From positions 189 through 64,188 of the forward strand of contig PLXR01000161.1 of the NCBI GenBank assembly GCA_003151495.1: a DNA stretch of 64,000 nucleotides, written 5' to 3'. Below the pieces are notes generated by a model. It saw only the letters and a list, made by a program, of their open reading frames with translations. It was not told the origin of the DNA and did no database searches. The translations under genes and the position numbers were made by a program. Numbering within the stretch: position 1 is the first letter of the stretch; every line of letters starts with the position of its first letter. This document shows positions 7,845 through 16,752 of this stretch, in pieces. This DNA is from Opitutaceae bacterium. Its GTDB lineage: Bacteria > Verrucomicrobiota > Verrucomicrobiia > Opitutales > Opitutaceae.

Positions 7845-10800
7845 TCAGTCCCTGAGTGTAGGCGCAGCAAGCGCCACCTGCAAGCGGTGAAGCGCCTCCC
7901 GAAGGGCGCCGAGGCCCGCGTCGACGCCCGTCCAGTCCCCGTCCTTCGCGAGCCGCTCCACCGCGAGGGCGGCGTCCTGGGTCTGGCGGGCGCCGAAATT
8001 TGAGCAACTGCCGGCGAGCCGGTGCGCCGCGTCGGCGAGCTCGGCGCCGGCGCGCCTCGACGCCATCAGCGCCATCTCCTCCGGGCTTCCGGAGTGGGCC
8101 GCGATGAACGCCTCGACCATCTCGGGCAGGAGCGAGGGCCCACGGACGCCGGGCAGGTCGCGAATCACGGCCAGCATCTTTGGATCGACGCTCCACGCCT
8201 GTGCCGGCGCGCTCGACGACGCATGGTCAGCCGGCGCGGAGTGCCCCGGGCCCAGCCCGCATCGCTGCAGGGACGAGCGCAGCGCCTCGGGCCTGAGCGG
8301 CTTCGAAACATAGTCGTTCATCCCGGCGGCCGCGCACCTTGCCCGGTCGCCCGGCATGGCGTAGGCCGTCAGCGCGATGATCGGCATCGACGGATCGACG
8401 CCGGCCAGGGTGCCTGAACGGATCCGGCGCGTGGCCTCGTAGCCGTCGAGCACGGGCATCTGGCAATCCATGAGCACGGCGTCGTAGCGGCGCTCCTGGA
8501 GCATGGCGAGCGCCCGCTCGCCGTTCACGGCGACGTCGGTCGCGTAGCCCATCTTCGCAAGGATCATCCGCGTGACGGTCTGGTTCGCCGGGTTGTCCTC
8601 CGCGACGAGCAGGCGCAGTCCCGCCCCCGCCGGCTCAGGTCCCGCCTTCGCCGGCGCCTTCACGTACGCGACCCCCTCCACCGCCAGGTCGCGCTCCGCC
8701 GCGGCGGCCAGGCTCCGCAGAAGGTGCGCCGTGCGCACGGGCTTCGTGAGCAGCCCCTGGAACTCAATCCCGGCAAGCTTGGCCGACTCGTCCGGCGGCC
8801 CGGCAAGGGAGAGCTTGATGAGCGACAGGCCCTGCAGATTAGGGTCGGCGCGCACCTCACGGGCGAACCCAAGGCCGCCCCCGCCAGGGATATTCCAGTC
8901 CAGAAGCACGATCCGGAACGGCATCCCGGCCTTGGCCTGCGCGCGGAGCCGCGCCAGCGCGGCCCCGCAGTCCGCCACGGCCTCCGCGAACACCCCGTGG
9001 ACGGAGAGCTGGCCGAGCAGGATGCGCCTGCTCGACGCGTTGTCGTCGACCACCAGGACCCGAAGGTTCTGGGGCAGGACCGGGGACGGCGACGCCGCGG
9101 GCCGGTCCGGCGACTTCTTCAGCTCGAGCTCGAACCAGAACACCGACCCGCGGCCCGGCTCGCTCTCAAAGCCAATGTCGCCGCCCATGAGCTCGACGAT
9201 CTGCCGGCTGATGGCCAGGCCAAGCCCGGTGCCGCCAAAGCGGCGGGTGGCGGTGCCGTCGACCTGCGTGAAGGCCTCGAAGAGGCGCTCGTGCGCCTCT
9301 CTCGGGATGCCGATGCCGGTGTCGCGCACCTCGAAGCGCACCTTCAGCCATTTGTCGGTCTGCCGCACGAGGTGCGCGCGGAGCACCACCTCGCCCTCGT
9401 CGGTGAACTTTATCGCGTTTGCGACCAGGTTCGTGAGCACCTGCCGGATGCGCCCCGCATCGCCCTGCATCGGCTGGGCGAGCGCCGGGTCGAAGTCGCA
9501 GAGAAGCTCGAGGTGCTTCTCGTGGGCCCGCGTCGCGAGCAGGGCGAGCGTCTCCTCCGCGACCACCTGCAGCTCGAGCTCGACCGGCTCGATGCGGAGC
9601 TTCCCGGCCTCCATCTTGGAGAAGTCCAGGATGTCGTTGATGATCGTCAGCAGGTTCTCCGCGCTGCCGATCATCACGCCGCACATCTCGCGCTGCTCGT
9701 CGTCGAGCGGCGTCTCCAGGAGGAGGCCCGCCATGCCGATCACCCCGTTCATCGGCGTGCGGATCTCGTGGCTCATCGTCGCGAGGAATTCCGACTTCAG
9801 GCGCGAGGCCTCGAGCGCCTGGTCGCGCACCCGCGAGAGGTTGTCCTCGAGCCGCTTCCGGTCGGTGATGTCGGTGATGAACCCGTGCCAGAGGACTCCG
9901 CCGTCCGCCTCCCGCTCCGGCACCGAGCTTCCCATGAGCCAGCGCTCCGTCCCGTCCGCAAACCGCACGCGGTACTCGTGACGCCAGGGGATGAGCGTGT
10001 CTGCCGACTCCCGTATGGAGTCCCCGACCATGGCCGCGTCATCGGGGTGCAGGATCGCGAACACCTTGGAGGCGTCGTCGCGCACCTCCGCCGGGCTCAA
10101 CCTGTAGACCTCCCGTATCCCCTCGCTCGCGTACGGGAAGCACGAGGTGCCGTCGGGCCGCAGCCTGAACTGGTAGACGAGCCCGGGCACCTGCCGGCCT
10201 ATCTTCTCCAGGCGCCCGAGCAGCTCGGAGCGCGCGGCCTCGCTCTGCTTCTGGGCCGTGACGTCCACCGCGACGCCCACGAGCCAGAAGTCCCCCGAGT
10301 CAAGGCGGGTTATGGACACGGACTCGCGCACCCATTCCACCTGGCCCTCGTTGACGAGGCGGAATTCCTGGACGTAACCCGCCTGCCCGCCCGCCATCGC
10401 CGCGCGGCTCCGCTCCTCCATCTCGGCCCTCTCGGGGATGTTGAAGCTCTGCCACATGACCGGCCCGGGCGGCATCACGGCCCACGCCATGAGCCGCTGT
10501 TGGAGCGCCGACGGGTGGATCGTCGTCCGCCATTCCCAGCCGCCATCGGCCTCCCGCGGCGAGACGCGGACATTCGCCTCCCAAATGAGGCAGTCGGCCT
10601 GGCTCAGGATCCGGTGAAGGCGCTCCTCGCTGACCTTGAGCGCGGCCTCGGCCTCCTTCCTCGCGGTGATGTCCTGGGCGATCCCAAGGAAGCCGACGAT
10701 CACCCCGGCCTTGTCCCGCTGGGCCGTGACGGTCAGGAGCACGGGCAGGCGGCTTCCGTCCTTGCGCACGTAGGTCCACTCCCTCTCCTCGATGAGGCCA

Positions 10801-12371
10801 AGGCGGGCCCTTGCGACGAACGTCTCGAATCCCGGAGCGACCGGCCGGCCCAGGCTCGCGCTGAGCTCGGCGGCGCGGTGGGCGATCTCCTCCCCCAGGT
10901 GGATGACCTCGGGCGTCCGCTTGCCGACGACCTCGTCGCTCCTGTAGCCCAGCATCTTCTCGGCCCCGGCGTTGAAGGTCGCGATCACCCCCTCCGGGGT
11001 GGTGCTCACCAGGCTGAAGGTCGTGCCGTCCAGCACCGCCCTCTGGAGCTGCATGACGGTCGTCATCTCGTCCGCGCGGATGCCCAGCGAGGCATTGGCG
11101 AGCCGCAGCTTCTCCTCGGCGGCGCGCCACGCGTTCGAGGATCTGCGGGTCTGGACGATAGCCAGCCCTATCAACCCAAGCGCGATCAGGCTGCCAAAGA
11201 CCTGCACGATCCGCGTGCTCCTGATGACCCCTTCCATCTCCGCCTCCCGCTGAGCAAGGAGGCGCGCCTCCTCCGAGCGCGCCTCGTCCGCCAGCGCCTC
11301 AAGGGCCCCCGGGTCGGATTCGCCCAGCTGCGCGGCCAGAAGCTGCTCCGGCGCGGCTGAGCCGCCGCTCGCGCTCCGGGACCTGATGAGCGCTGCGTTG
11401 AGAGCCACCTTGTCCTCGGCGAGGGCGCGCAGCCTCTTCACCCGCGCGAGCTGCGCCGGGTCGCGGCCGACGAGCCGCTCGAGCTCGGCGAACCCGACCA
11501 GCACCTCCCCGCGGTGGTACTCGGCGAGCGCCTCGAACGCCTCCTTTCCGGACATCGCGTAGCCGCGGGCCGACGCCTCCATCCGCGCCACCTCGGAGAC
11601 CAGGTGGTCGATCGTGCTTCGCGCCTCATGGGTCGCGACAACCGAGCTGCCGGCGTCTATGAGGTCGGTGTTGCTCTGGACTGCGACCACGCGGATCGCG
11701 ACGAGCAGGCCGACGGCCGCCGCGATGAGGGGGGCGGAGCTCCTCCGTCCCTCCGAGTCCGTTCGCGCGCGCAGAAGAATGGCCGCCGAGAGCGCTATGA
11801 GGCAGACCATGGAGCTCGGCGCCATGCCGCGGTAGCTCGCCCCGACGGACGTCGGCGAGAGCGACGCCATGAAGCTGAGCAGGGGGAGGGCGGCCAGCGC
11901 GAAGGCTCCCCCGCCCAGTGCGACGAGGAGCCACGTGTTCCTGCGCCGCGCCGCCATCGCCACGAGGGAGGCACCGACCACGACGAGCGCCACGGCCGTG
12001 TTGGGCGCCATCTCCACCTTATGCTGCCCAGGCGTGATCACGCCGAGGCGCTCCCACAACCCGTCGTCCAGGTGCAGGGGCCACGCCGTGATCTTCTGCA
12101 CGATGATCGCCGACGCCGCGCAAACCACGGCGATGCCGCAGGCCCGCGCCGCGCCGAGCCACCCGGCGGCCACGGCCAGGAGGCCCGCTCCGCAGAGCCA
12201 CAGGCACAGGGCCGCGTTCATGACCATCGGCGAGCCGCGGGGTACGATCGAGATCAGGGAGGGCCAGCCCCCCACCCAGCCGATGACCACCACCGAGCTG
12301 ACCGCCAGCACCGCCGCGCCCAAGAGGCGCAGCTGGAGGGACTCGGTCGATGGGGGGCCAGCGCGATCCAA
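7845..12371 (-). CDS. Hybrid sensor histidine kinase (7 TM, CHASE3-like, PAS, HisKA, HATPase, two REC, Hpt)
   Basis: Very large membrane sensor of 1508 residues. About seven membrane helices lie within residues 12-232. A helical extracytoplasmic CHASE3-like segment covers about 235-385, with another membrane helix at about 388-407. PAS-type domains follow at about 440-575, 580-710 and 720-840 (closing motifs such as GFLGIAQDITARK and GFITDITDRK). The dimerisation domain has His868 in ATMSHEIRTPMNGVIGM. The ATPase domain has the GTGLGLAISRQIVELMGG motif. Two receiver domains follow, LRVLVVDDNASSRRI and LRLLVAEDNPANQTV, the latter with Asp in LMDCQMPVLDG. A C-terminal Hpt domain ends the protein, with His in DAAHRLAGSCSNFGA. 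This is a complete internal phosphorelay, whose final acceptor may be the response regulator encoded next. The ligand is unknown. Confidence 0.93.
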   Translation of the reverse strand: MDRAGPPSTESLQLRLLGAAVLAVSSVVVIGWVGGWPSLISIVPRGSPMVMNAALCLWLCGAGLLAVAAGWLGAARACGIAVVCAASAIIVQKITAWPLHLDDGLWERLGVITPGQHKVEMAPNTAVALVVVGASLVAMAARRRNTWLLVALGGGAFALAALPLLSFMASLSPTSVGASYRGMAPSSMVCLIALSAAILLRARTDSEGRRSSAPLIAAAVGLLVAIRVVAVQSNTDLIDAGSSVVATHEARSTIDHLVSEVARMEASARGYAMSGKEAFEALAEYHRGEVLVGFAELERLVGRDPAQLARVKRLRALAEDKVALNAALIRSRSASGGSAAPEQLLAAQLGESDPGALEALADEARSEEARLLAQREAEMEGVIRSTRIVQVFGSLIALGLIGLAIVQTRRSSNAWRAAEEKLRLANASLGIRADEMTTVMQLQRAVLDGTTFSLVSTTPEGVIATFNAGAEKMLGYRSDEVVGKRTPEVIHLGEEIAHRAAELSASLGRPVAPGFETFVARARLGLIEEREWTYVRKDGSRLPVLLTVTAQRDKAGVIVGFLGIAQDITARKEAEAALKVSEERLHRILSQADCLIWEANVRVSPREADGGWEWRTTIHPSALQQRLMAWAVMPPGPVMWQSFNIPERAEMEERSRAAMAGGQAGYVQEFRLVNEGQVEWVRESVSITRLDSGDFWLVGVAVDVTAQKQSEAARSELLGRLEKIGRQVPGLVYQFRLRPDGTSCFPYASEGIREVYRLSPAEVRDDASKVFAILHPDDAAMVGDSIRESADTLIPWRHEYRVRFADGTERWLMGSSVPEREADGGVLWHGFITDITDRKRLEDNLSRVRDQALEASRLKSEFLATMSHEIRTPMNGVIGMAGLLLETPLDDEQREMCGVMIGSAENLLTIINDILDFSKMEAGKLRIEPVELELQVVAEETLALLATRAHEKHLELLCDFDPALAQPMQGDAGRIRQVLTNLVANAIKFTDEGEVVLRAHLVRQTDKWLKVRFEVRDTGIGIPREAHERLFEAFTQVDGTATRRFGGTGLGLAISRQIVELMGGDIGFESEPGRGSVFWFELELKKSPDRPAASPSPVLPQNLRVLVVDDNASSRRILLGQLSVHGVFAEAVADCGAALARLRAQAKAGMPFRIVLLDWNIPGGGGLGFAREVRADPNLQGLSLIKLSLAGPPDESAKLAGIEFQGLLTKPVRTAHLLRSLAAAAERDLAVEGVAYVKAPAKAGPEPAGAGLRLLVAEDNPANQTVTRMILAKMGYATDVAVNGERALAMLQERRYDAVLMDCQMPVLDGYEATRRIRSGTLAGVDPSMPIIALTAYAMPGDRARCAAAGMNDYVSKPLRPEALRSSLQRCGLGPGHSAPADHASSSAPAQAWSVDPKMLAVIRDLPGVRGPSLLPEMVEAFIAAHSGSPEEMALMASRRAGAELADAAHRLAGSCSNFGARQTQDAALAVERLAKDGDWTGVDAGLGALREALHRLQVALAAPTLRD

Positions 12372-12419
12372 ACGGAATCCCTTTTGCCCTATGGGCGGGC
12401 CAAGACGAGTAAGAACGGA

Positions 12420-12437
12420 CCGGGCGGACCCGCCCGG
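12420..12437 (-). other. Inverted repeat between the YcaQ-like and kinase genes
   Basis: CCGGGCG-GACC-CGCCCGG, 7-bp arms with a 4-base loop, lies just after the stop of the YcaQ-like gene and 49 bases before the kinase start. There is no T-run after it on the minus strand, so it is either a weak terminator or only local structure. Confidence 0.4.
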
Positions 12438-12447
12438 GGCCGCCCGG

Positions 12448-13560
12448 TCACCGGGTCCTTAGGCCCAGGAACCGGGCCAACCCGGCGACGGCGACACGGG
12501 TCCTGTGCCCCCTCGCGACGGCCCGCGACACGACGCCGAGCCGGCCGGTGGCCCTGTCCGCCTTCAGGTCGACGTGGCCGACGAGCTCGGTTCCGGCGAG
12601 AACCGGAAGCGCGTAGTATCCCCGCTTTCGCTTGGGCGCCGGCGTGTAGGCCTCCCACGTGTAGTCGAAGCCCCAGAGGCCGCGGGTCACCCGCCTGTCA
12701 TAGATCATGGGGTCTAGCGGCGCCAGGAGGAGCGGGGCGGGATCGTTTGCCGGCCCGGCTGGCGGCTCGAACCAGGGGAGGTCCGATGCGAGGCAGTGCA
12801 GCGTCGGGCAACCCTCCACGGAGACCGCCACCACAAGGTCCTCCACGTGCGCGAGCTCCGCCCTCTTGAGGGCGACTAGGCGGTGCTGCCTGAGGCGGGT
12901 CAGGGCGAGCCATCGCGCGGTCTCGTCCGCGGTGTGCTCCCTTTGCGCGAGCACCGTGGAGGGGAGCACCCGCTCGGGGAGGTCGTAGAGCCGTCGGTTC
13001 TTCTCGCGACCCGCGATCAGGAGCCTTCCGTGGAAGAAGAGCTTTTGGAGGGTCGACTTCGCGAGCGTGGCGGCGCCCCAGACGCGGCTGCCCCTGCGGT
13101 CGTCGGCGAACGCCTCCGGCCCGAGCGGGCCGCCCTGGGCGAATCGCTCGAGCATGGCCTTGGCGAATTCCCTCTCGCGGGGCGTCAGGCGGCCCGACCA
13201 CGCGCTTGCCTGACGCGTCCTGGCCCTCATCGACGCGTGGAGGTGGGGCCATGCGTCCAGCGGGAGGGCGACCAGGATGCCGGTCGACGGCAGGTGGTGC
13301 TCAAACGCGGTGCGCCTGGCCGCCTCCAGAGGGGCCCCGTCGCCGTGGAGGTGCCTCATCAGCCCGCCCTCCTCGTACCCCCGGACCCGGTTCCTCAGGA
13401 TGTGGTCGTGCATCCGGCCGCAGATGTTGAGGGGGTCTATCTGGACGTAGCCGTGGTGGGCAATCGCCTCGGCGATCCCATCCGCCTGGGATTCGATGAG
13501 GTGGGCGCGCCTGAGGAAGGCTCGCGCCTCGAGGGGCGTCACCTTCCTGGCCCGGCTCAC
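12448..13560 (-). CDS. ycaQ: YcaQ/AlkX-type winged-helix DNA glycosylase
   Basis: 370 residues of the winged-helix family (HTH_42) that includes E. coli YcaQ, a glycosylase that removes alkylated bases and unhooks interstrand crosslinks. The catalytic QxD motif is visible early as VQIDPLNIC. Other family segments are MHDHILRNRVRGYEEG, YDLPERVLPS, LAPLDPMIYDR and the C-terminal VGHVDLKADR. The start is taken at GTG 13560, which overlaps the stop of the upstream amidase gene as GTGA; the longer open frame to 13806 runs inside that gene and is not used. The tight coupling suggests cotranscription with infC and the amidase. Repair function is inferred from the family. Confidence 0.88.
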   Translation of the reverse strand: MSRARKVTPLEARAFLRRAHLIESQADGIAEAIAHHGYVQIDPLNICGRMHDHILRNRVRGYEEGGLMRHLHGDGAPLEAARRTAFEHHLPSTGILVALPLDAWPHLHASMRARTRQASAWSGRLTPREREFAKAMLERFAQGGPLGPEAFADDRRGSRVWGAATLAKSTLQKLFFHGRLLIAGREKNRRLYDLPERVLPSTVLAQREHTADETARWLALTRLRQHRLVALKRAELAHVEDLVVAVSVEGCPTLHCLASDLPWFEPPAGPANDPAPLLLAPLDPMIYDRRVTRGLWGFDYTWEAYTPAPKRKRGYYALPVLAGTELVGHVDLKADRATGRLGVVSRAVARGHRTRVAVAGLARFLGLRTR

Positions 13561-14666
13561 GGCTTGGCTCCAGGTCGCGTCGGCACCGAGCGCGCAGGCG
13601 GGCCCGCGGGCGAGGAGGGCTGGGTCCCCGGGACGGCCCCGGCTGGCGCCACGGGTTCGGGACGGAGCCGGCGAAGGAGGTCGGAGTAATCCTGGATTCC
13701 CCCGAGGAGGGCGGCAGCGATCGCGTCGCGATAGGCCGGGGTTGCCAGGCGGCCGGCCTCCGTGTCGCTCGAGAGGAATGCCGACTCCACGAGGACACCG
13801 GGGCACTTCAGCATCCGGAGCACCCCGAGGTGCTCAAACTTCTCGCCCCGGTCGCCCGTGCGGAGGGAGTCCAGGAGCCTGCGGTGCAGGGCGCCCGCAA
13901 GGACGGCGTTCCACGTGTTGAACTCGTTGACGGGGGCGTCCCGTGCCTCCGAGTCGTCCTTCTCGCCCGGGCTCCACGAGTTGGTGGAGCGCTGGGAGCG
14001 TGGGGGAAAGGAAAGCACCTCGACGCCCGTTGTCTTCGTGTTGGGGTAGAGCGAATTGAAATGAATGCTGACGAGGAGGTCCGCGGATGCCTGGTTGGCG
14101 ATCTCCGCGCGGATCTGCTTGGGCACATCCACGTCCGTCTCCCGCGTCATGACGACCGCGTAGCCGGCTCCCTCGAGGAGCTTCCTGAGCCTGAGGGCGA
14201 CGTCGAGCGTGTAGGTCTTCTCCATCGTGCCGAGGGACCTGTTCTCGGTTCCGTGGTCCAGGCCCCCGTGCCCGGGGTCGATGGCGATCACGCGCGGCGG
14301 GCGCGGCGGGGCGGGACAGAGGTCGGGCCTGAGTCGCGGGACAATCCGGGCCTCGAAATCGGTGCGGCTGAGATAGAAGGTTCCCCGGCGCTCGATCACG
14401 GGATCACCCAGGAACACCCTGAGGCCCTTGATGTCGGACTCGCGGCTGCGGTCGGCGAGCCGGGCGACCGGCTGGGGTCCGTCCTTGAGCATCACCGCCG
14501 TCGGCGGGACCAAGCGCTCCATGCGAAGGCCGAGGCGGGCGGCGCCCTCCTCCAGGCTCACGTAGTCGATCCCGTTGCTTTTTACCTGCGCGAGGTCCGG
14601 GACCGCCGATGCGAGCGCCAGCGCGGGAATGAGGACCAGTGCGAGTAGAAACGCCGCCGGGCGCAT
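13557..14666 (-). CDS. N-acetylmuramoyl-L-alanine amidase (AmiC/Amidase_3 type)
   Basis: 369 residues from ATG 14666, which begins 14 bases after the infC stop. It has a signal peptide (MRPAAFLLALVLIPALALAS), so it acts in the periplasm, cleaving the amide bond between muramic acid and the peptide in peptidoglycan. A region of about 100 residues precedes the catalytic domain. Catalytic motifs are AIDPGHGGLDHGT (zinc His), the Glu in TMEKTYTLDVALRL, SIHFNS (zinc His), and VLVESAFLSSDTEA (Glu). The C-terminus is Pro/Ala-rich. Its role in cell separation is inferred from family. The position directly after infC, where most bacteria have rpmI and rplT, is unusual. Confidence 0.93.
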   Translation of the reverse strand: MRPAAFLLALVLIPALALASAVPDLAQVKSNGIDYVSLEEGAARLGLRMERLVPPTAVMLKDGPQPVARLADRSRESDIKGLRVFLGDPVIERRGTFYLSRTDFEARIVPRLRPDLCPAPPRPPRVIAIDPGHGGLDHGTENRSLGTMEKTYTLDVALRLRKLLEGAGYAVVMTRETDVDVPKQIRAEIANQASADLLVSIHFNSLYPNTKTTGVEVLSFPPRSQRSTNSWSPGEKDDSEARDAPVNEFNTWNAVLAGALHRRLLDSLRTGDRGEKFEHLGVLRMLKCPGVLVESAFLSSDTEAGRLATPAYRDAIAAALLGGIQDYSDLLRRLRPEPVAPAGAVPGTQPSSPAGPPARSVPTRPGAKP

Positions 14667-14679
14667 GGCCGCTTGGGGC

Positions 14680-15357
14680 TCAGGCCCCTGCAGCCTGCTG
14701 GTCGGAGGGGCCGGAGTCATCCTCATCCTCGCCCGTGTCCCCGCCGTCCTTCATGTGAAACTTGGCCTTGCGCTTGTTGGCCGGCAGCGGGGTCAGCATG
14801 ACGTGGATGTTCCTGCCGATCAGCTTGGGATCGGCATCGGGATGGCCCATTCCGGCGAGGTCGATCACGGCCTTCTTCATCACCTCGAAGCCGAGCTCGG
14901 TGTGCGCCATCTCCCTGCCCCGGAACTTGAGGCGCAGCTTGACCTTGTTGCCATGGTCGAGGAACTCCTCCGCGTGGCGGAGCTTCGTGTTGAAGTCGTT
15001 CGGCGCGATGCGGGCCGTGAACTCGATCTCCTTGATCTTGCTGGCGGTCGACTTGGAGTGGGAGTGCTTCTTCTGCTCCTCGTAGACGTACTTCCCGAAG
15101 TCCATTATCCTGCAGACGGGCGGGGTGGCGTTCGGGGCCACCTCGACCAGGTCGAGGCCGACCTCCAGGGCGAGGTTGACGGCCTTGGGCGTGTCCAGGA
15201 TGCCGAGTTGCTTGCCCTCGGGTGAGATCACACGGACCTGCGGAACCTTGATGCGGTGGTTGCGGCGTATGCTCGCGAACGGATCGTTGTTACGGCGCTG
15301 GAACTGCCCGCTGGGGCGGTTGCCGCCTGGGGCGGCCGGAGGAGTCGGTATGGCCAT
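14680..15357 (-). CDS. infC: Translation initiation factor IF-3
   Basis: 225 residues from ATG 15357; a TTG one codon earlier is the alternative start. IF-3 binds the 30S subunit and checks start-codon and initiator-tRNA pairing. The N-domain has RIKVPQVRVISPEGKQLG and LALEVGLDLVEVAP, then PPVCRIMDFGKYVYEEQKK at the linker. The C-domain has KEIEFTARIAPNDFNTKL and HGNKVKLRLKFRGREM. A short basic N-terminal tail and an acidic Asp/Glu/Ser C-terminal tail extend beyond the usual length of about 180. The genes rpmI and rplT, normally next, are absent; the amidase gene follows at 14 bp. The 67-bp space upstream may hold its own promoter. Confidence 0.96.
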   Translation of the reverse strand: MAIPTPPAAPGGNRPSGQFQRRNNDPFASIRRNHRIKVPQVRVISPEGKQLGILDTPKAVNLALEVGLDLVEVAPNATPPVCRIMDFGKYVYEEQKKHSHSKSTASKIKEIEFTARIAPNDFNTKLRHAEEFLDHGNKVKLRLKFRGREMAHTELGFEVMKKAVIDLAGMGHPDADPKLIGRNIHVMLTPLPANKRKAKFHMKDGGDTGEDEDDSGPSDQQAAGA

Positions 15358-15424
15358 CAATAATTACGCTGCTGGGTGTGTAGAATCAGGACACGGTCTC
15401 GTGAAACAGCCTCGAACACAACAC

Positions 15425-15820
15425 CTAAACGCTGAAGCTTTCGCCGCACGAGCAGCTGGCCTTCGCATTGGGGTTCGTGAACTTGAACCCGCCTGCAATC
15501 AGCTGGCTCGAGTAGTCGACCACCGTGCCCTTCAGGTAGAGCGCCGTCCTCGGGTCCACGATGACGGCAATCCCCGCCGATTTGACCAAGATGTCACCTC
15601 GCCTGGGCTCGGGGGCGAACTTGAGCTTGTAGCTCAAGCCGTTACAGCCCCCGCCGGTGATCGCCACCCGCAGGTAGTCCCCCTGGTTCTCGCGCGCGAT
15701 CAGCGCGCGCACCTTCCCGCCCGCCTGCTCGGTGAGGCGCACCAGGCCCTCGCTCCCCTCCCGGATCAGGGCGGGGGCTGCGGGGGCGGAGGAGGAGGCG
15801 GACTCGGGCACGGGGGACAC
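15425..15820 (-). CDS. HesB/IscA-type iron-sulfur cluster insertion protein
   Basis: 131 residues if it starts at GTG 15820, or 128 from GTG 15811. A-type carrier that delivers Fe-S clusters to target proteins. The three family cysteines are present, in TGGGCNGLSYKLKF and in ASCSCGESFSV at the C-terminus. The first GTG overlaps the pdxA stop TAG by one base, so it is probably translationally coupled to pdxA. The N-terminal Ala/Ser-rich stretch is longer than in E. coli IscA. Whether it corresponds to IscA, ErpA or SufA cannot be told, because no other isc or suf gene is near. Confidence 0.9.
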   Translation of the reverse strand: MSPVPESASSSAPAAPALIREGSEGLVRLTEQAGGKVRALIARENQGDYLRVAITGGGCNGLSYKLKFAPEPRRGDILVKSAGIAVIVDPRTALYLKGTVVDYSSQLIAGGFKFTNPNAKASCSCGESFSV

Positions 15821-16743
15821 TATCGCCCATTGCGGGCCCGAATCAAGCGCTGGGCGACGGACACGGCGTTTGAGAAGCTCCTTGGGCTCGCCACACCCTT
15901 TCCCGCGATCGAGAAGGCCGTGCCGTGGTCGGGGCTCGTGCGCACGTGGCCGAGCCCCAGCGTCACGTTGACGGATTCCTCGAAGTCGACCACCTTGAGC
16001 GGCCCGAGGCCCTGGTCGTGGTAGAGGGCCACCGAGACGTCGAACTCCCCCCTGAGCTGGCGGCCGAAGAGGGTGTCGGCCGGCTGGCACCGCGAGAGAC
16101 CCGGGTACCGCGCCCGGAGGGGCTCAAGTATCGGCTCGATCGTGTCGCGCTCCTCAGTCCCGATGAGACCGCCCTCTCCCGCGTGGGGATTCAGGCCGCA
16201 CACGCCGATCCGCGGCTCCGCCACGCCGTCCGCCCTGGCGAGCTCGTCGGCGGCCGCCACCGCACGCCCGATGTTGGCGGGCGTGAGCCAGGACGGGACC
16301 TCGCGAAGGGGAATGTGCCACGAAACCAGGGCGATCCTCAGCCTGCCCCCGCAGAAGGCCATAGTCGGATGCCCGCCCCAGCGCTCGGCGAAGAACTCGG
16401 TGTGCCCCGGGAACCTCCAGCCGATGGCGGCCATGCGCTCCTTGCTGACCGGGGCCGTCACGACCCCGGAACACTCGCCCGAAACGCACAGCGCCGCGGC
16501 GCGCTCGAGCGCCGCCCACGCGACGAGCGAACCCTCCCCGTCGGGGCGCCCTGGCAGCGCGGCGAAGTCCGCCATGCCGACCGCGATCTTCCGCGGGCCG
16601 TCGGGAAGCGTGGCGAGCCACCGGGCCGGGCCGATGACCGCGGCGTCGCGCGCCTCCCCGGGATTGGAGGCTATCCACGCCGAGACGACCTCGGGCCCGA
16701 TGCCCGCCGGGTCGCCGCAGGAGATCGCAATTGAGGGGTTCAA
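15820..16743 (-). CDS. pdxA: 4-hydroxythreonine-4-phosphate dehydrogenase
   Basis: 307 residues. NAD-dependent enzyme of the deoxyxylulose-phosphate-dependent pyridoxal phosphate pathway, oxidising 4-phosphohydroxy-L-threonine. The N-terminal ISCGDPAGIGPEVV is the family signature. Metal-binding histidines lie in FPGHTEFFAERW and in the conserved YHDQGLGPLKVVDF; LNPHAGEGG is also typical. It begins nine bases after the lpxA stop, and its own stop overlaps the start of the IscA-type gene. The three are probably one transcript. Confidence 0.95.
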   Translation of the reverse strand: MNPSIAISCGDPAGIGPEVVSAWIASNPGEARDAAVIGPARWLATLPDGPRKIAVGMADFAALPGRPDGEGSLVAWAALERAAALCVSGECSGVVTAPVSKERMAAIGWRFPGHTEFFAERWGGHPTMAFCGGRLRIALVSWHIPLREVPSWLTPANIGRAVAAADELARADGVAEPRIGVCGLNPHAGEGGLIGTEERDTIEPILEPLRARYPGLSRCQPADTLFGRQLRGEFDVSVALYHDQGLGPLKVVDFEESVNVTLGLGHVRTSPDHGTAFSIAGKGVASPRSFSNAVSVAQRLIRARNGR

Positions 16744-16752
16744 GGCTTCGGG

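Noticed and set aside
8724-11360. An 878-codon open frame on the plus strand opposite the hybrid kinase
   Set aside because: It is a mirror of the high-GC kinase gene; the translation is rich in Arg/His/Pro/Glu with no domain, while the minus frame is a clear multi-domain kinase.
13561-13806. Longer start of the YcaQ-like gene
   Set aside because: The extra 82 codons lie inside the amidase gene; the GTGA overlap at 13560 gives a protein of normal family length.
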